Shown here: positions 46,337 through 54,727 of the stretch, piece by piece
How the letters are laid out: the number at the start of each line of letters is the position of its first letter
Numbering within the stretch: the stretch's first letter is position 1
From: an uncultured Flammeovirgaceae bacterium
Lineage (GTDB): Bacteria; Bacteroidota; Bacteroidia; Cytophagales; Cyclobacteriaceae
Assembly (NCBI GenBank): GCA_937883755.1
Contig: CAKZYA010000036.1
Coordinates: 1-64,000, forward strand
DNA: 64,000 nt
Direction: 5' to 3'
Position numbers and translations under genes: made by a program
The notes under the pieces: generated by a model
The model's database searches: none
What the model saw: only the letters and a program-made list of their open reading frames with translations
Told to the model about the DNA's origin: nothing

Positions 46337-47590
46337 TTAAAAGACTAGAACTTCATTGTCTCCAAAATTCTCGTAGGAAGAAGTAATTACCTTCTCACCC
46401 GGTTCTAAGCCTTCTAGCACTTCGTAGTTTTCGGGGTTCTTACGGCCTAGGCGAATATCACGTTTGTAGGCTCTTGAGCCATCATTGTTGAGTACAAATA
46501 CCCAATTGCCTCCGGTATCGCGGAAGAATCCTCCGGTGGCAAGTAACATCGCCTCTTCTGAAGAACCTAGCTCTAAGCGAATGCGTAACGATTGTCCGCG
46601 ACGGATACCGCTGGGCACTTCACCGACAAATTTCATATCTACTTCAAAGTTGCCTTCACTTACTGTCGGATACTTTTTATAGATCTCCAGACGATAATCA
46701 CCACCTGCAAAAGTAAATGTACCTTGTTGCCCCACGTCGATTCTGGGTAAGTAGAGTTCATCAATAGCAACTCGAACTTTATAGCTATCTAGTAAAGCAA
46801 CTTGCCCTAAGCGTTCACCAGGGGTGATTGATTGACCGGGTTCCCAATCGGGCGTGGTCAGCAAGCCGTTGGTCGGAGCAGTAACAACCAGATTATCTAG
46901 AATTTTCCCGACTGCCTCCAAACTTCGGTTCATTCTATCTTCTGATAAGCGAAGTTGTCGGAGCTGCATAGAGCGGGAAACTGAGTCAGATTGGTAAGAT
47001 TGGTAGGTAAGTTCTTTCAGACGCTTATTGTATTCATACTGTTCTTCTACTTCTTCCAGTTCACGCTGAGAAATCAGTTTTTTACTAGATAGTTCTTTAA
47101 AACGATTGTACTGAGGCTCTAGTAACTGCAATTGATAATCAATCTGAGCTAATTGGGATCTCTGATTTATATCGTTCTGGTCAAGACCTAAGCGGGTGTT
47201 CCGCATAATGTTAAGTTGCTCGTATAATTGAGATTCTCGTTGCATCACTTCTAACTGTAGACTAGAATTGTCTAATATCATAATTGTATCACCTCGCTCT
47301 ACTAAGGCACCAGATTCTAGTATAATTTCGCGAACCACCCCACCTTCTACCGCATCCATAAAAATGGTTTGGCTAGGCATCACAATCCCGGTTTCCGGAA
47401 TTCGCTCCTGAAAAATATCCTGCTTGACCGTAGAAACGGTGATTTTTTCTTCGTCTACATTTAACTTAGATCGGTTGTCGGCAAAAAGAAAGCTATACAA
47501 AATGAACGATACGAAGATCAACCCGAGACCAATCCCGAGTATACGTCCGGTTGTCCATGTTTTCTTTTTTATTTTTCGGTCCATTCCCAT
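46337..47590 (-). CDS. MacA/HlyD-type periplasmic adaptor
   Basis: 417-residue membrane-fusion protein. It has one N-terminal helix (ILGIGLGLIFVSFILYSFLF, about 15-34), a split lipoyl (biotinyl-like) domain (GGVVREIILESGALVERGDTI and VVTAPTNGLLTTPDWEPGQSI), a coiled-coil hairpin of about 110 residues between them, and a beta-barrel plus membrane-proximal domain (GQSLRIRLELG, RRDIRLGRKNPENYEVLEGLEPGEKV-like tail). It links the inner-membrane permease to the TolC-like channel. It starts the leftward efflux unit and has two to three regulator half-sites upstream. Confidence 0.92.
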   Translation of the reverse strand: MGMDRKIKKKTWTTGRILGIGLGLIFVSFILYSFLFADNRSKLNVDEEKITVSTVKQDIFQERIPETGIVMPSQTIFMDAVEGGVVREIILESGALVERGDTIMILDNSSLQLEVMQRESQLYEQLNIMRNTRLGLDQNDINQRSQLAQIDYQLQLLEPQYNRFKELSSKKLISQRELEEVEEQYEYNKRLKELTYQSYQSDSVSRSMQLRQLRLSEDRMNRSLEAVGKILDNLVVTAPTNGLLTTPDWEPGQSITPGERLGQVALLDSYKVRVAIDELYLPRIDVGQQGTFTFAGGDYRLEIYKKYPTVSEGNFEVDMKFVGEVPSGIRRGQSLRIRLELGSSEEAMLLATGGFFRDTGGNWVFVLNNDGSRAYKRDIRLGRKNPENYEVLEGLEPGEKVITSSYENFGDNEVLVF

Positions 47591-47729
47591 AGCTTGTCTG
47601 AATCTTGGCAGTGTTCTATTAATTAATTTTAGATGGCTGTAGTAGCTCGGTTACCAGAGTTACGAACACTGTGCCAAAACTAAAAATTGTGCTCAACCCC
47701 TCTATTTAGCCCTTTTAGCCAACCGGAAG

Positions 47730-47766
47730 TGTACGGAAACGAACATCCTTTGTACGCTTCTGTACG
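47730..47766. promoter_or_regulatory. regulator palindrome site 2 plus phased half-sites
   Basis: TGTACG-GAAA-CGAACA at 47730-47745 lies 140 bp upstream of the adaptor start. Further TGTACG words at 47751 and 47761 follow at distances of 21 and 10 bp, that is, on the same DNA face. A TTGGCAC box (minus strand, 47677-47671) is between the sites and the gene. This is consistent with enhancer-type control by the regulator at 48044. Confidence 0.55.
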
Positions 47767-47917
47767 TTGCTAGTTCGAAATCGGACACTTATATTTGAAT
47801 TCTCAAAGAGTATTTATAAGTAGAAAAGGTTGAATTCTGTTGAGTATGCTTGGTTTTCAACCTCTACGGATAGTTAGCTGACCTATTCTTCTATCTATTA
47901 GGTACAATCTTTGGCAA

Positions 47918-48038
47918 ATAAATAATGAATAACTAACAATGAGTAATGATTAATGAACTACGGATGACCAATAGTTATGCTATAACTGATTATCTCAAGT
48001 CAATTATTCGTTATTCACCATTCATCAATCATTCTTCT
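47918..48038. repeat. inverted array of TAATGA-type words
   Basis: The left arm has AATGAATAACTAACAATGAG and TAATGATTAATGA, and the right arm ATTATTCGTTATTCACC and ATTCATCAATCATTC. They are inverted repeats of 7-bp words, ending 6 bp before the regulator gene. Confidence 0.5.
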
Positions 48039-48043
48039 ATACT

Positions 48044-49441
48044 ATGAGCAGAACTGTTAATAAAACTGGTAAAATCTTAATTGTAGACGACAATGAGGAT
48101 GTATTACAAGCCGCTAAGATTTTCCTAAAACGTCATTTCCTTCAAGTAGATACTGAAAAGAATCCAGGAGCTATTCCGGCTACTATCAGCAACGAGCAGT
48201 ACGATGTAATTTTGCTGGACATGAACTTTACTAAAGATGTAAGTAGTGGCAAAGAAGGTTACTTCTGGTTAGATCAAATTTTAGAGAAAGACCCTTCGGC
48301 AGTGGTGATTCTTATTACGGCCTACGGCGATGTAGATATGGCGGTACGGGCGATAAAGGAAGGAGCTACCGACTTTGTGCTTAAGCCATGGAATAACGAA
48401 AAGCTACTTGCTACGGTGATGGCTGCTCTAAAGCTGCGCGCTACTAAATCAGAAGTAAATCAGTTGCGATCGCAACAGGAAATTCTCACCGCCGATCTCA
48501 ACAATAAGTTTCAAGATATCATCGGAAGTAGTCCCACTATGCAACGGGTGTTTGAAACCATTGAGCAGGTAGCCAGCACTGATGCCAACGTGCTGATTCT
48601 GGGAGAAAATGGAACCGGAAAGGAGGTAATTGCCCGGGCTATTCATCGTCGCTCACAACGGACGAATAATGTATTCATCAATGTAGACTTAGGGGCAGTG
48701 ACCGAATCTCTGTTTGAAAGTGAGCTATTCGGACATATGAAAGGCTCCTTTACGGATGCTAAGCAAGATCGGGTAGGCCGCTTTGAAGCTGCTTCAGAAG
48801 GCACACTGTTCTTGGATGAGATCGGAAACCTTTCGCTTCCGCTGCAAGCCAAGTTGCTTACCGCTCTTCAGAATAAGCGCATTACTCCGGTAGGTTCTAA
48901 TAAAGTGATTGATGTTGATGTTCGCTTTATCTGCGCTACTAATATGCCACTGTACGAAATGGTGCAAAATAACGAGTTTCGGCAGGATTTGCTCTATCGT
49001 ATTAATACCATAGAAATTAATTTACCTCCTTTACGGGAACGAGCCGAAGATTTAGAGCCACTCGCTACCCACTTTCTAACCATGTACTCTAAGAAATATA
49101 ACAAACCCATTCACTCTATCAGCGCTAGTGCTATTAAGCGAATGCAAAAGTACCACTGGCCGGGTAATGTGCGAGAGTTGCAGCATTCAGTAGAACGGGC
49201 GGTGATTCTCAGTAATAAACCTACCTTGCAACCGGAAGACTTCTTCTTTAATGCTGACAATGCCCGACAAGGTAAAGACCAAGATGAACTGCATCTGGAA
49301 AAGTACGATTTGGAAGAAGTGGAAAAGCTATTAATCCGCAAAGTGTTGAAGAAGCACGGCGGTAATATTTCCAAGGCAGCCGGAGACCTGGGCTTAACGC
49401 GGGCTTCGCTGTACCGGAGGCTAGAAAAATATGATATTTAA
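48044..49441 (+). CDS. NtrC-family response regulator (AAA+, sigma-54-type)
   Basis: 465 residues. The receiver domain has phospho-acceptor Asp59 in ILLDMNF and the KP pair near 114-115. The AAA+ domain has Walker A GENGTGKE (187-194), Walker B TLFLDEIGN and R-finger region RQDLLYRI. The sigma-54 contact loop is GSFTDA (234-239) instead of GAFTGA. The C-terminal Fis-type HTH (GGNISKAAGDLGLTRASLYRRLEKYDI) binds enhancer DNA. The gene overlaps the sensor kinase by 11 bp. Neighbouring efflux genes carry a shared palindrome, which makes this the likely regulator. Confidence 0.93.
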   Translation: MSRTVNKTGKILIVDDNEDVLQAAKIFLKRHFLQVDTEKNPGAIPATISNEQYDVILLDMNFTKDVSSGKEGYFWLDQILEKDPSAVVILITAYGDVDMAVRAIKEGATDFVLKPWNNEKLLATVMAALKLRATKSEVNQLRSQQEILTADLNNKFQDIIGSSPTMQRVFETIEQVASTDANVLILGENGTGKEVIARAIHRRSQRTNNVFINVDLGAVTESLFESELFGHMKGSFTDAKQDRVGRFEAASEGTLFLDEIGNLSLPLQAKLLTALQNKRITPVGSNKVIDVDVRFICATNMPLYEMVQNNEFRQDLLYRINTIEINLPPLRERAEDLEPLATHFLTMYSKKYNKPIHSISASAIKRMQKYHWPGNVRELQHSVERAVILSNKPTLQPEDFFFNADNARQGKDQDELHLEKYDLEEVEKLLIRKVLKKHGGNISKAAGDLGLTRASLYRRLEKYDI

Positions 49442-50777
49442 CCGATTTGAGTGGACGCTGCTAGTTCGTATTATACTGCTAGCCGCTAGCATGTTATTAT
49501 GCCTTTACTTCGTGTTTCATACCGAACGCTATGTAAGTGGAGTCATTATTTCCCTACTAGTCATCTACCAGATTTACGAACTGTACCAGTATGTGCTGGA
49601 AGCGAATCGTAAGCTCACTCGTTTTCTAGAAGCTGTTAAGTACTCTGATTTTACCGCTGGTTTTAATAAAGATAGCCAACTAGGCGAAAGCTTCCGCAAC
49701 CTAAACCGGATGTTCAACGAAGTGTTCGATGCCTTTCGTAAGGCTAGGGCGGAGAAGGAAGAACACTGGCAGTACCTAAAAACGGTAGTGCAGCACGTGA
49801 ACGTTGGTTTGCTATCCTACGATGAATCCGGAAATATTGAGCTGCTAAATAACACCGCCCGACGGTATCTGAAGGCGCATCAAATGACCAAAATTCGCGA
49901 GCTGTCTAAAATTAATCCTGAGCTATACGATATTATTCTTAAGCTACCTACGGGCACCAAAACCCTGATTAAGCCTAGTGTCGATCTTCATTTGGCTATC
50001 AACGCTACTGAACTTCGCCTGCGGGGTAGCACCTACAAACTTGTTTCCATCCAGAATATTCTCTCAGAATTACAGCAACAAGAGATTGAGGCCTGGCAGA
50101 ATTTAACTAAAGTATTACGGCACGAAATCATGAACTCCATTACGCCCATTGCTTCTTTAGCAGGGACAGCGATTGATATTATTCAGGAGGATGTAGTACG
50201 CCAAAACGGCTCCATCATTTTTGATCAGGAGGCATATGATGATATCAACATGAGTCTACGAACCATTGAAAATCGTAGTAAGGGACTGGTTAATTTTGTG
50301 GAAGCCTACCGTAATTTCACCAATATTCCTCAACCTGACTTTGAGCGGATTAAGCTCAAAAACCTAATTGAAGAAGTAGTGAAGTTGATTCAGGCCGGAG
50401 TGGCTCGTGATAAGGTAGCTATTGAAGTAACTGTACCCGATAGCCTAATTGTCCGGATTGATAGTAAGTTGATTGAAATGGTATTGATTAATATTTTGAA
50501 AAATGCGGCCGAGGCACTGGATGATACCGAAGAACCCACCATCAAAATCTTAGCCTACACCGACCACGAGCAGCGGGTTTTTGTGGACGTTACCGATAAT
50601 GGCTCCGGTATTGAACCCGAAGCTTTAGAAAGAATCTTTATTCCGTTTTATACCACCAAACGTGATGGTTCTGGCATTGGCCTTAGTCTCTCCCAACGAA
50701 TTATGCAGATGCATCAGGGTAACCTTACTGCCACCTCCGAAGTAGGGCAGGGGACTACGTTCACTTTGCAGATGTGA
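49431..50777 (+). CDS. NtrY-like sensor histidine kinase
   Basis: 448-residue membrane kinase with two N-terminal helices (about 8-25 and 31-50), a short PAS-like segment (YDESGNIELLNNTARRYLKA, about 125-145), the dimerisation helix with phospho-His in VLRHEIMNSITPI (about 229) and a HATPase domain with N box NILKNAAEAL, G1 DVTDNGSGI and G2 GSGIGLSLS. It phosphorylates the regulator encoded just before. With no large external domain it may sense the membrane state or a transporter. Confidence 0.92.
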   Translation: MIFNRFEWTLLVRIILLAASMLLCLYFVFHTERYVSGVIISLLVIYQIYELYQYVLEANRKLTRFLEAVKYSDFTAGFNKDSQLGESFRNLNRMFNEVFDAFRKARAEKEEHWQYLKTVVQHVNVGLLSYDESGNIELLNNTARRYLKAHQMTKIRELSKINPELYDIILKLPTGTKTLIKPSVDLHLAINATELRLRGSTYKLVSIQNILSELQQQEIEAWQNLTKVLRHEIMNSITPIASLAGTAIDIIQEDVVRQNGSIIFDQEAYDDINMSLRTIENRSKGLVNFVEAYRNFTNIPQPDFERIKLKNLIEEVVKLIQAGVARDKVAIEVTVPDSLIVRIDSKLIEMVLINILKNAAEALDDTEEPTIKILAYTDHEQRVFVDVTDNGSGIEPEALERIFIPFYTTKRDGSGIGLSLSQRIMQMHQGNLTATSEVGQGTTFTLQM

Positions 50778-50784
50778 AAGGGGA

Positions 50785-50815
50785 AGATATGAAATGTGAG
50801 ATACGAGATATGAAA
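50785..50815. repeat. tandem GAGATATGAAA-type words
   Basis: Degenerate GA(A/G)ATATGAAA / GAGATACGAGATATGAAA words follow the kinase stop, leading into the terminator. They are similar in style to the other short-word arrays. Confidence 0.3.
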
Positions 50816-50845
50816 CCCCTTGATTTTATTCAAAAGGGATTTTTA
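50816..50845 (+). terminator. terminator of the two-component operon
   Basis: Stem CCCTTGA / TCAAAAGGG (two-base bulge) followed by ATTTTTATT, 39 bp beyond the kinase stop. Confidence 0.55.
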
Positions 50846-50911
50846 TTCACAACCTCGAATAAAAAAAGCAACCAACTGGCTGCTTATTCATACACTGTTC
50901 TGTTCTTTGCT

Positions 50912-51070
50912 TCAAGAAGCTTTCTCTAACGAATTTTCCAACTGCTTCGTCGTTTGTTTCATCGGCTTCTCCATCGGCTTCACTGAGTACGTTGGGCACA
51001 TCTGCGTGTAGCAACCCGTTAGGGAAAAGATCATCCCTCCCATAATCACTGTTAAAATTTTTCTCTTCAT
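50912..51070 (-). CDS. small lipoprotein
   Basis: 52 residues from the ATG at 51070 (in-frame codons reach up to 51094). The leader KRKILTVIMGGMIFSLTGC ends in a clear lipobox Cys at residue 20. The mature part (CYTQMCPTYSVKPMEKPMKQ...) has a second Cys and lysine-rich tail, and the CxxxCPTY motif recurs in small Bacteroidota lipoproteins. Function is unknown. It is convergent with the kinase gene. The size is below usual annotation limits, but the signal peptide makes it credible. Confidence 0.7.
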   Translation of the reverse strand: MKRKILTVIMGGMIFSLTGCYTQMCPTYSVKPMEKPMKQTTKQLENSLEKAS

Positions 51071-51205
51071 AGCGTTACGACTTTTTATTTTCAAAAGTAT
51101 CCAATCACTTAGAATAATTCAATGCAATAATGGCAAAATTCATTACATCGTAGCTAAAATAGCCATGAAATACGATTGTTGATAAGCTTCTATTTATCAT
51201 TACGC

Positions 51206-51221
51206 TGTTCGTTATCGTACA
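51206..51221. promoter_or_regulatory. regulator palindrome site 3 (TGTTCGTTATCGTACA)
   Basis: Reads TGTACG-ATAA-CGAACA on the minus strand, almost the same as site 2. It is 150 bp upstream of the ATPase start and 72 bp before a sigma-54-like element. Confidence 0.6.
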
Positions 51222-51293
51222 CTTCTCTTTCAAAAACGGACGGTGGAAATGGGCTAAACAGGCTAAAAACGGGGATAAATGCCAAATTTGGGC

Positions 51294-51310
51294 TTGGCAT
51301 ATTTGTTGGC
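51294..51310 (+). promoter_or_regulatory. sigma-54-like element TTGGCAT...TTGG
   Basis: TTGGCAT (the -24 box) is followed after 5 bases by TTGG where TTGC is expected for the -12 box, so one key base deviates. The transcript would start near 51321, with a leader of about 50 bases before the ATG at 51371. Confidence 0.35.
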
Positions 51311-51370
51311 ATACCACCATCAGAATTATAGCAATCAATATTAACTGACATTCTTATAATTTACTATACT

Positions 51371-52066
51371 ATGCTCAAACTTATCGATGTAGACAAATTT
51401 GTACAGTCCCGATTTAAGAAAACTTTCATCCTCAAAGGTATTGATCTGGAAGTTGAAGAGGGCGAGTTTATGACCATCATGGGTCCTAGTGGTGCCGGAA
51501 AATCCACTCTACTCAACATCATCGGGCTACTTGACCCGCCCTCAGCTGGAGAGTACTACCTGCGTGATCAGCCCGTGCACAAACTACGGGAACGCCAACG
51601 CAGCGAATTACAAAAGCACACGATCGGCTACGTATTCCAAGCCTACCACCTGATTGACGAGCTAACCGTTTTTGAAAACATTGAAACTCCTTTGCTTTAT
51701 CAAAATATGAAAGGTAAGGAGCGCAAAGCCCGCGTGGCTGAATTGCTCGATCGCTTTCAAATGGTAGCCAAAAAAGATCTATTTCCTGAGCAGCTTTCGG
51801 GCGGTCAGCAGCAGTTGGTAGGGGTAGCCCGAGCCATCGCCGGAAAGCCAAAACTTCTCTTAGCCGACGAGCCAACCGGAAACCTACACTCTGAACAAGG
51901 AAGACAGGTGATGGAGCTGTTCAAGCAACTTAATACCGAAGGCATGACGATCATTCAGGTAACCCACTCGGAGGAATGCGCAGGCTACGGCGACCGTATT
52001 GTCAACATTGTTGACGGAGCAATTCAAAGTGATGAACAAATTCAGAAAGAAGAACAGAACGCATAA
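51371..52066 (+). CDS. ABC transporter ATP-binding protein with altered D-loop
   Basis: 231-residue MacB/LolD-type ATPase. Walker A GPSGAGKSTLLN and Walker B LLLADEPTGN are intact, but the signature is LSGGQQQLVGVARA (the usual QQRVAIARA changed) and the D-loop reads GNLHS instead of GNLDS. The switch His is in VTHSEE. It lies 1 bp before the TolC-like gene start and behind site 3. It likely powers permease 1 or 2 on the other side of the two-component genes. Confidence 0.9.
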   Translation: MLKLIDVDKFVQSRFKKTFILKGIDLEVEEGEFMTIMGPSGAGKSTLLNIIGLLDPPSAGEYYLRDQPVHKLRERQRSELQKHTIGYVFQAYHLIDELTVFENIETPLLYQNMKGKERKARVAELLDRFQMVAKKDLFPEQLSGGQQQLVGVARAIAGKPKLLLADEPTGNLHSEQGRQVMELFKQLNTEGMTIIQVTHSEECAGYGDRIVNIVDGAIQSDEQIQKEEQNA

Positions 52067-52067
52067 T

Positions 52068-53420
52068 ATGAAACGATTAGCTTTACCCATCCTTTTCCTA
52101 ACAACATTAATCACATTTTCTGCAGTAGCCCAGCAAGACAGCACCCTAACTTACGAAGAGGCTGTCAGCATCGCCCTACGGGAGAATATTCAAATTCAGC
52201 AGCAGCGTAACTTATTGGAAGTAAGCCGGGCCGAGCGATCTCAAGCATACGCCCAGTTTGCTCCTTCAGTTGGGTTTCAAGCGGGGGCTTCTCGGATTTA
52301 TGGCCGACAATTTGATCAAACAGCTGGTGAATTTACGGAAGAAATCAACAACCGAATGGATGGTGGGCTAGGAGCATCCTTGACACTGTTTAATGGTTTC
52401 AGAAATATTAATCAACTGCGACAGTCACGGGAGAATGCCGAGGCTCAACTCAATCTCATCAACCAAACCAAACAGGATGTTACATTCAACGTATCTCAGC
52501 AATATTTACAGGTACTGCTTAATCAGGAGTTACTTCGTATTCAGAAAGCTAATTTAGAGCAACAAGAAGAATTGCTGGAAAGCACCCGCACTTTTGTAGA
52601 AAGTGGTGCTCAGTTCAATATCGCCGATTTATATAATCAAGAAGCCCAAACTAAACGTTCTGCCTTGGCGGTTGTAGAAGCTGAAAACGCTCTTACGATT
52701 AGCAAGGTTCAGTTAATCCGAATATTGCAGATTGATCCATTCAGAAACTGGACGTTTGCCGAGCCAGATATTAGTCAATGGGAAATTCTTTCAGAAATTG
52801 CCAGCATCGAAGAAGCCTATAACCAAGCAATAGCTAATCGCCCAGATATCAAGCAACAGGAGAATATTATTCAAACTAGTTACTACGGAATGAAGGTAGC
52901 GCGCTCTGGTTATCTACCCCGATTAAGTGCAGGCTACTCTATTGGCTCTCAATACTCTACTCTCTTTGATGCTCCGGTTTCTGATCAATTGTTTGATATC
53001 AATCGGGTAAGTGTAATCAGCTTGAACCTTAATATTCCTATCTTTTCTAACCTAGATAACTATGCTGCGGTGCAACGTAACAAACAGATAATGAATAATG
53101 CTGAACTGGATATGGAGGATTTGAAGCGAAATATATTTGAACAGTTACAAACGGCTATTACCGATTACAAGGCGACCAAACAGCGAATTGTTGCGGCTGA
53201 TGCTCAGCTTAAAGCAGCCGAACAAGCACTAGAAGCCGAGCGGGAGAGATTTCGTTTAGGAGTTAGTAATATTATCGATTTGAGTTTAGTGAATGCTTCT
53301 TATGTGGAAGCCCAGGCTACCCAAGCACAGGCCAATTATCAGCTTATTTTCCAAAAGACCGCGCTGGATTACTTCACTGGTAAGCTACAACCGGAAAATA
53401 TTATAATGAGTAATGATTAG
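52068..53420 (+). CDS. TolC-family outer-membrane efflux protein
   Basis: 450 residues from the ATG at 52068 (codons upstream to 51999 shadow the ATPase). A signal peptide ending in AVAQQ, then two outer-membrane efflux repeats of about 190 residues with long coiled-coil helices (QSRENAEAQLNLINQTKQDV, and later AADAQLKAAEQALEAERERF). It completes the tripartite pump with the adaptor and permeases. Its last codons (IMSND) coincide with a TAATGAGTAATGATTAG word array. Confidence 0.9.
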   Translation: MKRLALPILFLTTLITFSAVAQQDSTLTYEEAVSIALRENIQIQQQRNLLEVSRAERSQAYAQFAPSVGFQAGASRIYGRQFDQTAGEFTEEINNRMDGGLGASLTLFNGFRNINQLRQSRENAEAQLNLINQTKQDVTFNVSQQYLQVLLNQELLRIQKANLEQQEELLESTRTFVESGAQFNIADLYNQEAQTKRSALAVVEAENALTISKVQLIRILQIDPFRNWTFAEPDISQWEILSEIASIEEAYNQAIANRPDIKQQENIIQTSYYGMKVARSGYLPRLSAGYSIGSQYSTLFDAPVSDQLFDINRVSVISLNLNIPIFSNLDNYAAVQRNKQIMNNAELDMEDLKRNIFEQLQTAITDYKATKQRIVAADAQLKAAEQALEAERERFRLGVSNIIDLSLVNASYVEAQATQAQANYQLIFQKTALDYFTGKLQPENIIMSND

Positions 53421-53470
53421 TGGATACCCCTCGTAGAACAGTTGAAAGCTAATAGCTGTTTATTATCCAT
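53402..53470. repeat. word array invading the end of the TolC gene
   Basis: TAATGAGTAATGATTAGTGGATA and TATTATCCATTGTCAATCC face each other as inverted repeats. The left arm forms the last TolC codons and its stop. The right arm lies next to the menF stop. Confidence 0.4.
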
Positions 53471-53472
53471 TG

Positions 53473-54714
53473 TCAATCCACCGTGGACGCGGTTTCCATT
53501 ACTTGTTGCATCGTCCGCATTTTTAACTCGGTTTCTTCCCACTCTCGTTGGGGTTCAGAGTCAATAGTAACTCCGGCTCCGGCGTACAGTGCCGCTTGTT
53601 GATCAAGCAATTGCATACAGCGTAAATTAACAAACAGGTGAGTTTCATCCTGCATATTCACCGGACCTAAGAAGCCACTAAAAAATGAGCGGTCGTAGCC
53701 TTCGTGCTGCTGAATGAAGTTCAATGCCGACTCTTTAGGCATTCCGCAAACTGCTGAGGTAGGGTGCAACAGTCGAAGCATAACCGAACCCAGCTCGGGG
53801 AAATTGGTAGCATCCATATCTACCGTAAAATCGGTACGCAAGTGCAGCAGATTACCCGCTGCTGTGGTCTTCGGACCATCTTCTTCAAACTCTCGCAAAC
53901 GAATTTTCTTAAAACAGTTGATAATGTAGCGGCTTACCATTGCCTGTTCTTCAATTTCTTTTTGTCGCCAGGCAGCATTCTTCAGTGGGTCTTTTCCGTG
54001 CACAGGTTGAGTGCCTGCCAGCGCAATAGTTCGAAACATTTTGCGCTGTTCTTGCCGATAGGTGCTCACCAATATTTCGGGCGAAGCTCCCATCCAACTA
54101 CCTACCCCTGGGATTGAGAATAAGGAGATAAAAGCGGCGGGGTAAGTATCGCAAAGTTGCTGAAAGGTGCGAGCCGCATCAAAATTATCGGGAAAGGGCA
54201 CTAGTTTAGAGCGGGAAGGAACAACTTTCTTAAAGTCTCCTTGCTCAATAGCTACAACTGCCTTACCGACCAGATCTTTAAAGTTGGTCGGTTCTAGATT
54301 GGAATATGAAAAACCTCGAGGAACCGTGTGAATTTTAGCAGATTCCGTTTTTTGTAATTGCTGATGTAAGAAAGCATAAACTTCGGTAGTTTGGCTTGAG
54401 CTGGAAGTGGTTTGGCACTCGGGTTTACCTGAACGATAGTAGATATCTGCCTGAATGTAAGGAGACCTCTCCTCAGGATTTATAAATGGACTAGCAATAA
54501 AACCAGGCGAAAGTTCTTCTAGTTGCCAGTCGGTTAAAGATGCTTTTCCCGAAGTGTCTAAAATGACGTGCTGTGCTTGCTGATTCGGTAACCGCCAAGC
54601 AGCAACCGATAATTGATTATAATACGAGGTATTTATAAACGCTCGCATAATATTGTCAAAGGTGTACTCCGACCAGTCAATCTCTCGCGACTCAATAACT
54701 TCTGATTCCTTCAT
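53473..54714 (-). CDS. menF: isochorismate synthase
   Basis: 413-residue chorismate-utilising enzyme that isomerises chorismate to isochorismate for menaquinone (or a siderophore). The C-terminal half has family signatures RTIALAGTQP, HPTSAVCGMPKESA, FSGFLGPVN and YAGAGVTIDSEPQREWEETELKM with Glu residues that hold Mg. The hotdog thioesterase gene starts upstream 13 bp away, which favours the menaquinone pathway. Anthranilate or aminodeoxychorismate synthases are unlikely, since the isochorismate-specific AG(A/T) signature is present. Confidence 0.88.
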   Translation of the reverse strand: MKESEVIESREIDWSEYTFDNIMRAFINTSYYNQLSVAAWRLPNQQAQHVILDTSGKASLTDWQLEELSPGFIASPFINPEERSPYIQADIYYRSGKPECQTTSSSSQTTEVYAFLHQQLQKTESAKIHTVPRGFSYSNLEPTNFKDLVGKAVVAIEQGDFKKVVPSRSKLVPFPDNFDAARTFQQLCDTYPAAFISLFSIPGVGSWMGASPEILVSTYRQEQRKMFRTIALAGTQPVHGKDPLKNAAWRQKEIEEQAMVSRYIINCFKKIRLREFEEDGPKTTAAGNLLHLRTDFTVDMDATNFPELGSVMLRLLHPTSAVCGMPKESALNFIQQHEGYDRSFFSGFLGPVNMQDETHLFVNLRCMQLLDQQAALYAGAGVTIDSEPQREWEETELKMRTMQQVMETASTVD

Positions 54715-54727
54715 GATTTTCCTTACT

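Noticed and set aside
51105-51338. 77-codon minus-strand frame upstream of the ABC ATPase
   Set aside because: Covers the regulatory region with palindrome site 3 and has no recognisable protein features.
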